Source: Dorea_D hominis (GTDB lineage: Bacteria; Bacillota; Clostridia; Lachnospirales; Lachnospiraceae). Taken from it: a DNA stretch of 64,000 nucleotides. A model generated the notes under the pieces. The model had not been told where the DNA came from. It did not search any database and was given only the letters and a program-made list of their open reading frames with translations. The translations under genes and the position numbers were made by a program. The number at the start of each line of letters is the position of its first letter. Positions within the stretch are counted from its first letter, which is position 1. The DNA lies in contig NZ_JACOOY010000006.1 in assembly GCF_014287705.1 (NCBI RefSeq), positions 62,001-126,000 of the forward strand, written 5' to 3'. Shown piece by piece: positions 8,211-16,030 of the stretch.

Positions 8211-8315
8211 ATGATCAGAAACTGTAGTGCAGTGAGAAAACACTGGCGAATGTTAGTTTATCAATTGTGCTGTGTGGCAAGGTGTTGCAGCCGATGTTGC
8301 TGCCCACAGTTTTAA
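8211..8315 (+). CDS. Cysteine-rich leader peptide upstream of cysK
   Basis: This 34-codon ORF begins MIRNCSAVRKHW and ends QLCCVARCCSRCCCPQF, giving eight cysteines, seven of them in the last 14 residues. AAGGAG (8196-8201) is 9 bases before this ATG; an in-frame ATG at 8202 directly abuts it and is less likely. It lies between the promoter near 8147 and cysK at 8460. The arrangement resembles the polycysteine upstream ORFs that sense charged tRNA-Cys and attenuate cysteine genes in mycobacteria, but no intrinsic terminator is obvious here. A metal-binding micropeptide is the alternative. Confidence 0.6.
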   Translation: MIRNCSAVRKHWRMLVYQLCCVARCCSRCCCPQF

Positions 8316-8347
8316 GATGAAGTATCATCGCATATTTTATATAGGAA

Positions 8348-8408
8348 GATGCCATAAAACCATTCGTGTGCAAGCACATCATAGTTTTAGGCTTTTGCCC
8401 CTGGCATC
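8348..8408 (+). promoter_or_regulatory. Structured leader RNA between the Cys-rich ORF and cysK
   Basis: GATGCCA (8348-8354) pairs with TGGCATC (8402-8408) and TAAAAC (8355-8360) with GTTTTA (8384-8389), with a small internal hairpin at GTGTGCAAGCAC. It begins 32 bases after the leader-peptide stop, so ribosome stalling in the cysteine codons could change its folding. There is no U-run, so it is not a simple terminator. Confidence 0.4.
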
Positions 8409-8459
8409 ATAGAAGAAAAACGTAGAACGGTTACAGATAAATAGAAAGAGGGATTTAAA

Positions 8460-9392
8460 ATGGCAAATATTTATAAAGGAACATTAGGATTAATTGGAAA
8501 CACACCACTTGTAGAAGTAGCAAATATTGAGAAAGAATTAGGTCTGGAAGCAAAAGTACTTGTAAAATTAGAGTATTTCAACCCGGCAGGAAGTGTAAAA
8601 GACAGAATCGCAAAGGCAATGATCGAAGATGCAGAGAGCAAAGGACAGTTAAAGGAAGGTTCTGTGATTATTGAGCCAACATCTGGTAATACTGGAATCG
8701 GACTTGCATCCATCGCAGCAGCCAAAGGATATCGTATCATTCTTACAATGCCTGAGACAATGAGCGTTGAGAGAAGAAATATTCTGAAAGCATACGGTGC
8801 AGAGTTAGTGCTGACAGAGGGCGCGAAAGGAATGAAAGGAGCAATTGCCAAGGCCGAAGAGCTTGCAAAAGAGATTCCGAACAGCTTCATTCCGGGACAG
8901 TTTGTAAATCCTGCAAACCCTGCTGTGCACAAAGCAACAACAGGACCGGAGATCTGGAAAGATACAGATGGTGAAGTTGACATCTTTATCGCAGGTGTCG
9001 GAACCGGAGGAACACTGACAGGAACCGGTGAATATCTGAAAGAGCAGAAACCGGAAGTGAAGATCGTAGCATTAGAGCCAGCTTCTTCACCGGTATTATC
9101 TGAAGGAAAGAGCGGAGCACATAAGATTCAGGGAATCGGTGCCGGATTTGTACCGGACGTACTCAATACATCTGTATACGATGAGATTTATAAAGCAGAA
9201 AATGAAGATGCATTTGCAGCAGCAAAACTGCTTGCCAAGAAAGAAGGCGTACTGGTAGGTATTTCTTCAGGAGCAGCACTTCATGCAGCAATCGAATATG
9301 CGAAGAAACCAGAGAATAAAGGCAAGACAATCGTAGCATTACTGCCAGATACAGGTGACAGATATTATTCAACACCATTATTTACAGAGTAA
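8460..9392 (+). CDS. cysK: Cysteine synthase A (O-acetylserine sulfhydrylase)
   Basis: This 310-residue PLP enzyme makes L-cysteine from O-acetylserine and sulfide. The PLP lysine is Lys47 in NPAGSVKDRIA, the substrate loop is EPTSGNTGIG (72-81), the phosphate-binding loop is GVGTGGT (179-185), and SSGAA lies near the C-terminus, as in CysK. The length is usual. GAAAGAGGG lies before the ATG. It is preceded by an operator-like dyad and a cysteine-rich leader ORF and followed by an Rrf2 regulator, which points to control by cysteine supply. Confidence 0.95.
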   Translation: MANIYKGTLGLIGNTPLVEVANIEKELGLEAKVLVKLEYFNPAGSVKDRIAKAMIEDAESKGQLKEGSVIIEPTSGNTGIGLASIAAAKGYRIILTMPETMSVERRNILKAYGAELVLTEGAKGMKGAIAKAEELAKEIPNSFIPGQFVNPANPAVHKATTGPEIWKDTDGEVDIFIAGVGTGGTLTGTGEYLKEQKPEVKIVALEPASSPVLSEGKSGAHKIQGIGAGFVPDVLNTSVYDEIYKAENEDAFAAAKLLAKKEGVLVGISSGAALHAAIEYAKKPENKGKTIVALLPDTGDRYYSTPLFTE

Positions 9393-9496
9393 ATAACCTG
9401 CGAAGTAAGTAAAACATTTGCTGAGCGGAAATGCCTGTAAAAGTGAGTAAAACATTCGCCGGACAGGCATAATCATAAAGTAGATACCATGAGTAG

Positions 9497-9533
9497 AAAT
9501 ACAGAGTAAACCTAAAATGTTTACTCTGTATTT
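9497..9533 (+). terminator. Hairpin terminator after cysK
   Basis: Fifteen perfect base pairs: AAATACAGAGTAAAC (9497-9511) with GTTTACTCTGTATTT (9519-9533), ending in a short T run. Confidence 0.7.
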
Positions 9534-9570
9534 TGCCAGTTAAAAATAAAAGATAAAGGATTGGGGTAAT

Positions 9571-10002
9571 ATGAAATTTTCGAAAAGAAGCCGCTATGGC
9601 ATACAGGCGTTAATAGATCTGGGGATATATGCAAAAACGGAATGTGTACAGTTAAAGGATGTGTCGGAGAGGAATGATATTTCCGCCAAATATTTGGAGC
9701 AGATATTTACTGCGCTCAGAAAAGCAGGATTTGTAAAAAGTATCAAAGGTCCACAGGGCGGATATCTGCTTGGAAAATTACCGGAGGAAATTCGCATATC
9801 TGATGTAGTTGAAGCGATGGATGGAAGCTATGAACTGGATGAAGAAGTGTCCGAACTGCCGACTGCACAGGTGATTCAGAGATGCATTATCAATCCGGTC
9901 AATGAGCAGACCAATCAACTGCTGCGGGGACTGACCTTAAAAGGATTAGTGGAAAAGACAGAAGAGATTACTGCGTATTCAGCGGAGATGTACTATATAT
10001 AA
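9571..10002 (+). CDS. Rrf2-family transcriptional regulator (CymR-like)
   Basis: This 143-residue protein has an N-terminal winged helix (MKFSKRSRYGIQALIDLG; recognition region ISAKYLEQIFTALRKAGFVKS; wing GPQGGYLLGK) and a C-terminal dimer helix. It has only two cysteines, Cys25 and one near 108, not the three-cysteine cluster of the Fe-S regulator IscR, so it fits the CymR side of the family, which represses cysteine genes with CysK as partner. It lies just downstream of cysK, and the dyad at 8140 is a plausible target. It starts behind AAAGGATTGGGG. Confidence 0.85.
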   Translation: MKFSKRSRYGIQALIDLGIYAKTECVQLKDVSERNDISAKYLEQIFTALRKAGFVKSIKGPQGGYLLGKLPEEIRISDVVEAMDGSYELDEEVSELPTAQVIQRCIINPVNEQTNQLLRGLTLKGLVEKTEEITAYSAEMYYI

Positions 10003-10031
10003 ACACCAGAGTAACTATTCAGGACTCCATA

Positions 10032-10086
10032 GAATAAGAAAAGATGATATGTCATGCTTGTATGTAAATAGCATCTTTTCTTATTC
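10032..10086 (+). terminator. Long-stem hairpin after the Rrf2 gene
   Basis: GAATAAGAAAAGATG (10032-10046) pairs perfectly with CATCTTTTCTTATTC (10072-10086). The descending arm carries the T-rich run. A 20-base palindrome, GGTGACTCGAATGAGTCACC, follows at 10091-10110 and leads into the repeats below. Confidence 0.6.
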
Positions 10087-10102
10087 GAAAGGTGACTCGA
10101 AT

Positions 10103-10238
10103 GAGTCACCGCCCCGATATGAGCAAAATGAGCTGCGAAGCAGCGAAAGAGCACGTAGTGACGTGCGAATTTGCGAATATAGCGGTGGAGTCCAGAATAA
10201 AAATGGCTTAGTGACTTGCCACAATATGAGGATAAAAG
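10103..10238. repeat. 136-bp direct repeat, copy 1 (structured element family)
   Basis: Identical base for base to 10339-10474. Inside, ATAT-GA-GCAAAAT (from about 10117) pairs with ATTTGC-GA-ATAT (near 10170), enclosing two hairpins, GAGCTGCGAAGCAGCGA and GCACGTAGTGACGTGC. Helices repeatedly carry GA steps on both strands. The 3' end overlaps the hairpin module at 10220. Confidence 0.9.
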
Positions 10239-10305
10239 CAGGGTGTAGCCCTGCGATATCCGAATATTGTGCAGGATTGTGGAAGTGCATAGCACGGAGC
10301 AATCC
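10220..10305. repeat. Structured repeat module (GA-flanked hairpins)
   Basis: CACAATAT-GA-GGATA (10220-10234) pairs with TATCC-GA-ATATTGTG (10257-10271) around an inner GCAGGG/CCCTGC hairpin. A second hairpin, GGATTGT/GCAATCC with inner GTGC/GCAC, follows at 10274-10305. The same plan with different stem bases recurs at 55114-55200, so pairing is conserved while sequence changes. No coding potential. Confidence 0.85.
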
Positions 10306-10338
10306 GTAAGGTGTTTATATATAGGAAACAGAAAAATA

Positions 10339-10474
10339 GAGTCACCGCCCCGATATGAGCAAAATGAGCTGCGAAGCAGCGAAAGAGCACGTAGTGACGT
10401 GCGAATTTGCGAATATAGCGGTGGAGTCCAGAATAAAAATGGCTTAGTGACTTGCCACAATATGAGGATAAAAG
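10339..10474. repeat. 136-bp direct repeat, copy 2, abutting the LysR gene
   Basis: Exact copy of 10103-10238. It ends with GAGGATAAAAG only 3 bases before the LysR start at 10478, so the repeat itself supplies the ribosome-binding GAGG. Where copy 1 continues into the hairpin module, copy 2 breaks off at the gene. Confidence 0.9.
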
Positions 10475-10477
10475 ATT

Positions 10478-11398
10478 ATGACATTAACACAACTTCATTA
10501 TATTATTACAATTGCACAGACTAAATCTCTGAATAAAGCAGCGGAGCAGCTGTTTGTCTCTCAGCCGTCGCTGACCAGTGCGGTAAAAGAACTGGAGAAA
10601 GAGCTTGGAATCACATTATTTTACCGAAGCGGACGTGGAGTTACGCTGACGAATGACGGAACTGAATTTTTATTATATGCGAAGCAGATTTATGGACAAT
10701 ATGAAACCGTAATGGAAAAATACAGCGGTGGTGGCAGCTATAAGAAGAAATTTGGTGTCTCCACACAGCATTATTCTTTCGCTGTCAAAGCGTTTGTAGA
10801 TATGGCAAAAGCTTATGATATGTCACAGTATGAATTTGCAATCCGGGAGACGCAGACCAAAGAAGTCATTCAGGATGTCAGTACGATGAAGAGCGAAGTC
10901 GGCGTTCTCTATTTGTCAGATTTCAACCGTAAATCTATGACAAAATTATTTCGCTCCGCGGGACTGGAATTTCATCATCTGACCATTTGCCAGGCATATG
11001 TATATTTGTGGAAAGGACATCCGCTGGCAAACGAAGAATCTATTTCTTTTGAGCAGCTTGGCAAATATCCGTGCCTTGCATTTGAACAGGGAGATGACAG
11101 TGCATTTTATCTTGCAGAAGAAATCCTGTCTACGAATGAATATCCGCAGATCATCAAGGCAAATGATCGTGCAACGATGCTGAATCTGATGATCGGATTG
11201 AATGGGTATACGCTGTGCTCCGGCATCATCTGTGAGGAACTGAACGGTGATGAGTATCGCGCAGTTCCATTTAAAGATGATGAAATGAACCCGAACAGTG
11301 AGATGGAGATCGGGTATGTCACAAGGAAAAACTCTATTTTAAGCCGCATGGGCGAGCATTATATAGAAGAGATTAAAAAGTATCTGCGGATTGAGTAG
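10478..11398 (+). CDS. LysR-family transcriptional regulator
   Basis: This 306-residue protein has the LysR N-terminal winged helix (MTLTQLHYIITIAQTKSLNK, then AAEQLFVSQPSLTSAVKELE) and a periplasmic-binding-like effector domain. Family members respond to small metabolites. Neighbours include the Rrf2 regulator, cysK and, further on, metY, so sulfur amino-acid control is possible but unproven. Its Shine-Dalgarno sequence comes from a repeat copy. It ends tail-to-tail with the sigma-54 activator gene, overlapping it by 26 bases. The ligand is unknown. Confidence 0.88.
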   Translation: MTLTQLHYIITIAQTKSLNKAAEQLFVSQPSLTSAVKELEKELGITLFYRSGRGVTLTNDGTEFLLYAKQIYGQYETVMEKYSGGGSYKKKFGVSTQHYSFAVKAFVDMAKAYDMSQYEFAIRETQTKEVIQDVSTMKSEVGVLYLSDFNRKSMTKLFRSAGLEFHHLTICQAYVYLWKGHPLANEESISFEQLGKYPCLAFEQGDDSAFYLAEEILSTNEYPQIIKANDRATMLNLMIGLNGYTLCSGIICEELNGDEYRAVPFKDDEMNPNSEMEIGYVTRKNSILSRMGEHYIEEIKKYLRIE

Positions 11399-13442
11399 CC
11401 AGTCTGAATTGCTGTACTCCGGCGGAAGTCAGTGATGTTCCGCCGCGTCCTCTGGAACTTTTAATCCAGTTTTTTTCATGTAAATAATCAAAAGCTTTTT
11501 TTATCTCATGTTCGGTATAGTCATAATTTAGTTCTTTTAATATTTTCATCCGCCCCATTGGCTGTTGGTAGAGAAGAGACAGAATGCGCTGACATAAAGT
11601 TTCTTCTCTGGAAAACAAATCGGAAAATTCCACAGAAGAATTGGAAATAGGTGAATCCTTTTGTGAATGTATGAGATCTGTCTGGGAGGTTGTAATTATT
11701 TTTTTGTTGTATCCAGGTGGAAGATCATCCGGTGTTAAAGCTCTGGAACCCATGTATGCCATATATTCAATACAGTTTTGTAATTCGCGGATATTTCCCT
11801 TCCATGAATAAGACAGCAAAAGTTCCTGTAGCGCAGGCGTGATAGAATGATGGATTTTAAAACTTTTCAAAAAATGTTCGGACAATGGCAGGATATCATC
11901 GATACGTTCTCTGAGTGGCGGGATCACGAGTGTAAACATACTGATACGGTAATACAGATCCAGACGGAAGAGTCCCTGTTCGATCATGTCCGAAAGGTTT
12001 CGGTTTGTTGCCGTGATGATCCGTACATTGATCGGAATCGTCGTGCTGCTTCCGAGCTTTCGGATTTCCTGTTCCTGCAGAACACGAAGGAGCTTCGCTT
12101 GCAGAATGACAGGCATTTCGCCAATTTCGTCGAGAAATATGGTTCCGTTTTGCGCAAGTTCAAATAAGCCTTTTTTACCACCGCGTTTTGCACCGGTAAA
12201 GGCACCCTCTTCATAACCAAAAAGTTCACTTTCCAGTAATTCATTTGAAAGGGAGGCACAGTTGAGTGCGATAAATGGATGAGCACTGCGTGCAGAATAC
12301 TGGTGCACAGACTGAGCGAACAGTTCTTTCCCGGTTCCGCTTTCTCCGTTGATAAGAATCGGAAAATCTGTAAGAGCCATTCGTTTGGCTCGTTGGATAC
12401 AGTCTTTCATAACACTGCTTTTACAGATAATATCAGAAAACTGATATTTGGCAGCAGCATTTTTATGGATTGATTTTTTTCGGATCTCATGTTCCAGAGA
12501 TTCGATTTTTTTTGCATCTTTTAAGATAATTAAGAATCCTTTTGTATCTTTGTAAAGTGAAAATATATGCTTGGAAAATGTATATATTTTTTCTTGTTTT
12601 TCTAATTTAAAAATATAATTATCCCGTTCTGACGGATCCGTAATCAGTTCCCGGACTTCCATTGGAAGATAACGGATCAGTTCCCGGGTGTCAATAGTCT
12701 GTTCGTTCAAATTCATCATAGACAAAAAAGCCTGATTGACAAAAGCCGGATGGTCACTTGTGTTTAAAAAGAGCAGACCATCATCGATCAGGTTGATCGT
12801 CAGAGTTAACAGGTCTTTTGTGTTTGAATAGAGATCCAACGGTGCGTGTGAAAAGTCGCTGTTCAAAATTTCTTTCGATGTCTGATACAATTTCTCAAGC
12901 AGAGAGTTCGTTTTGATTTCCAGTGCAACCATCACAGACATTAATGTGTCTGCTGAAATCAGACGCCATCCAATGTCGATAACTTTTGTGATATATGATG
13001 GGATAAAACGCATCTGTCCCGGAGTGACCGCAATATCAACACTGTAAGTTTCTGGATTGTCCGGATAAGATGGAACGAAATCAATATGATTGATTCCCAG
13101 TTGATAAAGATAAGCAGCCATATCAAACGCAGAAGTACGGTTTGTAGTCATTAACAGGACTTTTGTTCCGGGTACGATATTCATGAGCTTTTTATAACCA
13201 GTATTTGAAATTGCTTTTACGCCATGAATAATAATTGGTTCATCGTCAAAATGTTTAAGTATTTCTTCATTATTAATCGGAGAAAGAGCAAGAACAGCAT
13301 CAGCTTTCAGGTGTTCGCCGATTCCATCTGTAATTGTATGTGTTTCCAGCTCGAATAATCCACCAAAAAAATCTAAAAGTTCCTGGCGGTAATGCATGGC
13401 ATTTAATAAATCGTAGGTAATTAAAATCAGCTTTTTCTTCAT
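11373..13442 (-). CDS. Sigma-54-dependent enhancer-binding protein with PrpR-like sensor
   Basis: This 689-residue activator has an N-terminal PrpR-type sensory domain (about 1-190, from MKKKLILITYDLL), a PAS-like region (about 218-313), then the AAA+ domain: Walker A GESGTGKE (about 366-373), the sigma-54 contact loop GAFTGA (413-418) and Walker B TIFLDE (434-439). The C-terminus looks like a winged helix rather than the usual Fis-type helix-turn-helix. I start at 13442, behind AAGGATGGG; the frame reaches 13493 but without a good ribosome site. It is divergent from the yjiH/yjiG/amidohydrolase genes, which carry a -24/-12 promoter. Confidence 0.9.
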   Translation of the reverse strand: MKKKLILITYDLLNAMHYRQELLDFFGGLFELETHTITDGIGEHLKADAVLALSPINNEEILKHFDDEPIIIHGVKAISNTGYKKLMNIVPGTKVLLMTTNRTSAFDMAAYLYQLGINHIDFVPSYPDNPETYSVDIAVTPGQMRFIPSYITKVIDIGWRLISADTLMSVMVALEIKTNSLLEKLYQTSKEILNSDFSHAPLDLYSNTKDLLTLTINLIDDGLLFLNTSDHPAFVNQAFLSMMNLNEQTIDTRELIRYLPMEVRELITDPSERDNYIFKLEKQEKIYTFSKHIFSLYKDTKGFLIILKDAKKIESLEHEIRKKSIHKNAAAKYQFSDIICKSSVMKDCIQRAKRMALTDFPILINGESGTGKELFAQSVHQYSARSAHPFIALNCASLSNELLESELFGYEEGAFTGAKRGGKKGLFELAQNGTIFLDEIGEMPVILQAKLLRVLQEQEIRKLGSSTTIPINVRIITATNRNLSDMIEQGLFRLDLYYRISMFTLVIPPLRERIDDILPLSEHFLKSFKIHHSITPALQELLLSYSWKGNIRELQNCIEYMAYMGSRALTPDDLPPGYNKKIITTSQTDLIHSQKDSPISNSSVEFSDLFSREETLCQRILSLLYQQPMGRMKILKELNYDYTEHEIKKAFDYLHEKNWIKSSRGRGGTSLTSAGVQQFRLATQSADTF

Positions 13443-13470
13443 TGAATTCCCATCCTTCTTTGAATATAAT

Positions 13471-13500
13471 GGATAATATCCTGTTTTATCCAATTATATC
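13471..13500. promoter_or_regulatory. Candidate enhancer (UAS) for the sigma-54 activator
   Basis: The palindrome GGATAATATCC (13471-13481) is followed by two more ATCC half-sites in TTTTATCCAATTATATCC. It lies about 90 bases upstream of the -24/-12 promoter, a usual enhancer distance, and just upstream of the activator gene's own start. Confidence 0.45.
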
Positions 13501-13563
13501 CTAAAAAATACTCGAAGAAAAGAAAAAATAGAGAAAAAACGCGAAATAAAGCAGGAAGAAAGT

Positions 13564-13578
13564 TGGCACGGTTTTTGC
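13564..13578 (+). promoter_or_regulatory. Sigma-54 (-24/-12) promoter of the yjiH-yjiG-M20 operon
   Basis: TGGCAC, five bases, TTGC: an exact match to the RpoN consensus, 40 bases before the first gene. rpoN itself is in this window at 19893. Confidence 0.88.
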
Positions 13579-13617
13579 TCTATATAAATATATCAGTCAT
13601 AAAGGAGGAGAAAAGGA

Positions 13618-14304
13618 ATGGCAACAGAAACAAAGGAAAAGAGAAAGGGAGCAGAAGAACAGGTACAGGTAAAATGGTATGGTTATATTGCATTACTGGT
13701 AGGTATTCTGTTTTTCTCAGGATTATTTCAGAAAGCACCAGGAGCGCTTAAAGCATTAGATTTCAATAATGTAATGGGAAGTTTTGGAACGCTTGGAGAA
13801 TTAACAAAAGGATCGGGTACGCTGGCGGAAAACTTCCGTGGAGTCGGAGGATCCGGACCGAAGGACGGATGGTTATATGCACTTACATTATTGCCGTCAG
13901 TTATGTTTGCACTTGGTATGGTAAAGATCATTGAACATCTGGATGGAATGAAAGCAGCACAGAAATTACTCAGCCCGTTGTTAAAACCACTGATGGGACT
14001 TCCGGGAAGTGCCGGACTTACATTGATTACAAGTATTCAGTCAACAGATGCTGCAGCAGCTATGACAAAAGAATTAAGTGATAATGGTTATATCACAGAG
14101 AAAGAAAAAGCGATTTTCTGTGCGTTCCAGTTTTCAGGAGCGTCTGTAATTACAAACTTTTTTGCATCAGGAGCCGCATTATTCCCATTTATTGGAGACC
14201 TGGCAATCTGGAAACCGCTGGTATTGATTATTGTGTTGAAATTTGTGGGTGCAAATGCAATGCGTTTCTGGGTAAACAAAATGGATAAGAAAGAGGAGGC
14301 ATAA
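13618..14304 (+). CDS. YjiH-like nucleoside-recognition (Gate) domain membrane protein
   Basis: This 228-residue membrane protein has several hydrophobic helices and a soluble loop near residues 60-80. It resembles E. coli YjiH and belongs to the Gate-domain family shared with SpmA/SpmB. GGAGGAG precedes the ATG. With the next gene it forms a two-part membrane module; in E. coli yjiG and yjiH sit beside the isoaspartyl dipeptidase gene iadA, and here an M20 peptidase follows, so import of a peptide or acylated amino acid is plausible. Function is not established for the family. Confidence 0.82.
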   Translation: MATETKEKRKGAEEQVQVKWYGYIALLVGILFFSGLFQKAPGALKALDFNNVMGSFGTLGELTKGSGTLAENFRGVGGSGPKDGWLYALTLLPSVMFALGMVKIIEHLDGMKAAQKLLSPLLKPLMGLPGSAGLTLITSIQSTDAAAAMTKELSDNGYITEKEKAIFCAFQFSGASVITNFFASGAALFPFIGDLAIWKPLVLIIVLKFVGANAMRFWVNKMDKKEEA

Positions 14305-14308
14305 ACAT

Positions 14309-14779
14309 ATGGAAGCAAAGACAGAGAAGAAGGGAAATATTATTGACGCATTTGTAGGCGGAGCGAGAAATGGATTTAAGATCGGTACAAATTCTATGGT
14401 TCCGAATATTATTTTTGGATTTGCTGTGATTTCAATCTTAAATCTGACCGGATTAATGGAAATTATTGGAAAAGTATTTACACCGATCATGGGAATCTTT
14501 GGACTCCCGGGTGTTGCTGCAACAGCATGGATGGCAATTTTTGTATCTATGGGAGGAGCCGCAGGTGTTATCGCCGGACTTTTTACGGCTGGACAGATGA
14601 CAAGTGCACAGGTTGCAATTATGCTTCCGGCATTATTGCTTTCCGGAGCACAGGTGCAGTTCATGGGACGTATGCTTGGAACAGCTGAACTGGATACGAA
14701 ATACTATCCTCATATGTTTACGATTGCAACTGTAAATGGAATTATTGCAATGTTGATCATGAATTATTTTATTGTTTAA
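14309..14779 (+). CDS. YjiG-like nucleoside-recognition (Gate) domain membrane protein
   Basis: This 156-residue protein has 4-5 membrane helices and conserved glycine-rich segments (FVGGARNGFKIGTNSMVPNI; FVSMGGAAGVIAGLFTAGQM). It begins 4 bases after the YjiH-like gene, so the two are probably translated together and form one transporter-like complex in the membrane. It is part of the sigma-54-controlled operon with the M20 amidohydrolase. Substrate unknown. Confidence 0.82.
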   Translation: MEAKTEKKGNIIDAFVGGARNGFKIGTNSMVPNIIFGFAVISILNLTGLMEIIGKVFTPIMGIFGLPGVAATAWMAIFVSMGGAAGVIAGLFTAGQMTSAQVAIMLPALLLSGAQVQFMGRMLGTAELDTKYYPHMFTIATVNGIIAMLIMNYFIV

Positions 14780-14807
14780 AATAATGTAGCAGAAAGGAGA
14801 AAGAACA

Positions 14808-15938
14808 ATGGCAGAACAGAAAGATTATATCACTTATGTACATGAGGTTTATGATTATTTACATACAATTCCAGAACTGGGATTTGAAGAGTATAAGACA
14901 TCTGCATTTATTCTGAGTGAATTAAAGAAATGTGGATTCAGGGATGAAGATATTGTTTCGGGAATTGCAGGAACAGGTATTCTTGTGACGATTGATTCTG
15001 GTAAACCGGGACCTGTACTGGCGTTAAGAGCAGATATAGATGCGCTGGAATTTATTATCAATGGAGAACGCAAAATTATTCATGCATGTGGACATGATGG
15101 ACACATTTCTATGCTGTTGGTTGCTGCAAGAGAAATTAAGAACAGAGGACTGGTGAAGGCAGGAAGACTGAAAATTTTATTCCAGCCGGCAGAAGAAAAA
15201 TTGTTTGGTGCTTTAAAAGTGATTGAATCAGGAGTACTGAATGATGTTGAGGAAATGGTTGGCATGCATTTGCGCCCGAAACAGGATTGCAGATTGGGAA
15301 AGGCAATACCGGCAATGTATCATAATGCAAGCTGTATTATGCATTTTTCTATCAAAGGAAAAACTGCGCATGGTTCAAAACCACATCTTGGTGTCAACGT
15401 AGCAGATGCACTGTCGCTGTCTACACAGGCTGTTAATATGATTCGTGTAAATCCGGCAATCCCGAGTTCTGTAAAAGTGACAAATGTTAAGATCCCGGGA
15501 GAAACATATAATAATATCCCTGAAGAAGCATTTATGGCATTGGATCTTCGTTCAGAAAGCAATGAAGAGATTGAACATATGAAAGAACTGGTTGTCAGAG
15601 CTGTGACAAAAGCATGCGAAGCAGTCGGAGCAGAAGCGACATTAACATTCAACAGTGGAGTTCCGGCAGCAGAATTTGATGATGATATGATTAAACTTGC
15701 AGAAGAAACGATTCTGGATGTATTTGGCGAACACGGTTCAATTGGAATCTTCAAAAATTCAGGCGGAGAAGATTTCCATTACTATACACAGAAGCTGCAT
15801 TGCAAAACGACTTATATGGGACTGGGAGCGGATGCAGTTCCGGGATTCCATAATCCAAATGTTGTGATTGATACAAAGGCACTGGAATATGGTGTACAGA
15901 TTTGGTGCAGACTGGTAGAAAAACGGATGCATGATTAA
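14808..15938 (+). CDS. M20-family amidohydrolase (N-acyl-L-amino-acid amidohydrolase-like)
   Basis: This 376-residue cytosolic metallopeptidase has metal ligands in HACGHDGH (about 92-99) and QPAEEK (Glu129-Glu130), a dimerisation domain, and a C-terminal metal histidine in GLGADAVPGFHNPN. It belongs to the hippurate/N-acyl amino-acid hydrolase branch of M20. AAAGGAGAAAG precedes the ATG. As the last gene of the sigma-54 operon it probably deacylates or cleaves the compound imported by the YjiH/YjiG pair. Confidence 0.88.
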   Translation: MAEQKDYITYVHEVYDYLHTIPELGFEEYKTSAFILSELKKCGFRDEDIVSGIAGTGILVTIDSGKPGPVLALRADIDALEFIINGERKIIHACGHDGHISMLLVAAREIKNRGLVKAGRLKILFQPAEEKLFGALKVIESGVLNDVEEMVGMHLRPKQDCRLGKAIPAMYHNASCIMHFSIKGKTAHGSKPHLGVNVADALSLSTQAVNMIRVNPAIPSSVKVTNVKIPGETYNNIPEEAFMALDLRSESNEEIEHMKELVVRAVTKACEAVGAEATLTFNSGVPAAEFDDDMIKLAEETILDVFGEHGSIGIFKNSGGEDFHYYTQKLHCKTTYMGLGADAVPGFHNPNVVIDTKALEYGVQIWCRLVEKRMHD

Positions 15939-15975
15939 GAAATAAGGAAAAATAAAATAAACACCCTCTAAGAAG

Positions 15976-16021
15976 CAGACTGTCATTTTAAGAAAATAAA
16001 GTGATAGTCTGTTTTGTTTTT
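15976..16021 (+). terminator. Terminator of the sigma-54 operon
   Basis: CAGACTGTCA (15976-15985) pairs with TGATAGTCTG (16002-16011), followed by TTTTGTTTTTT. Confidence 0.8.
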
Positions 16022-16030
16022 TATTCTCTG

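Noticed and set aside
10049..10524. Several 60-155-codon frames on both strands over the repeats
   Set aside because: They share the same translated repeat and no protein family; they are by-products of the duplicated 136-bp element.
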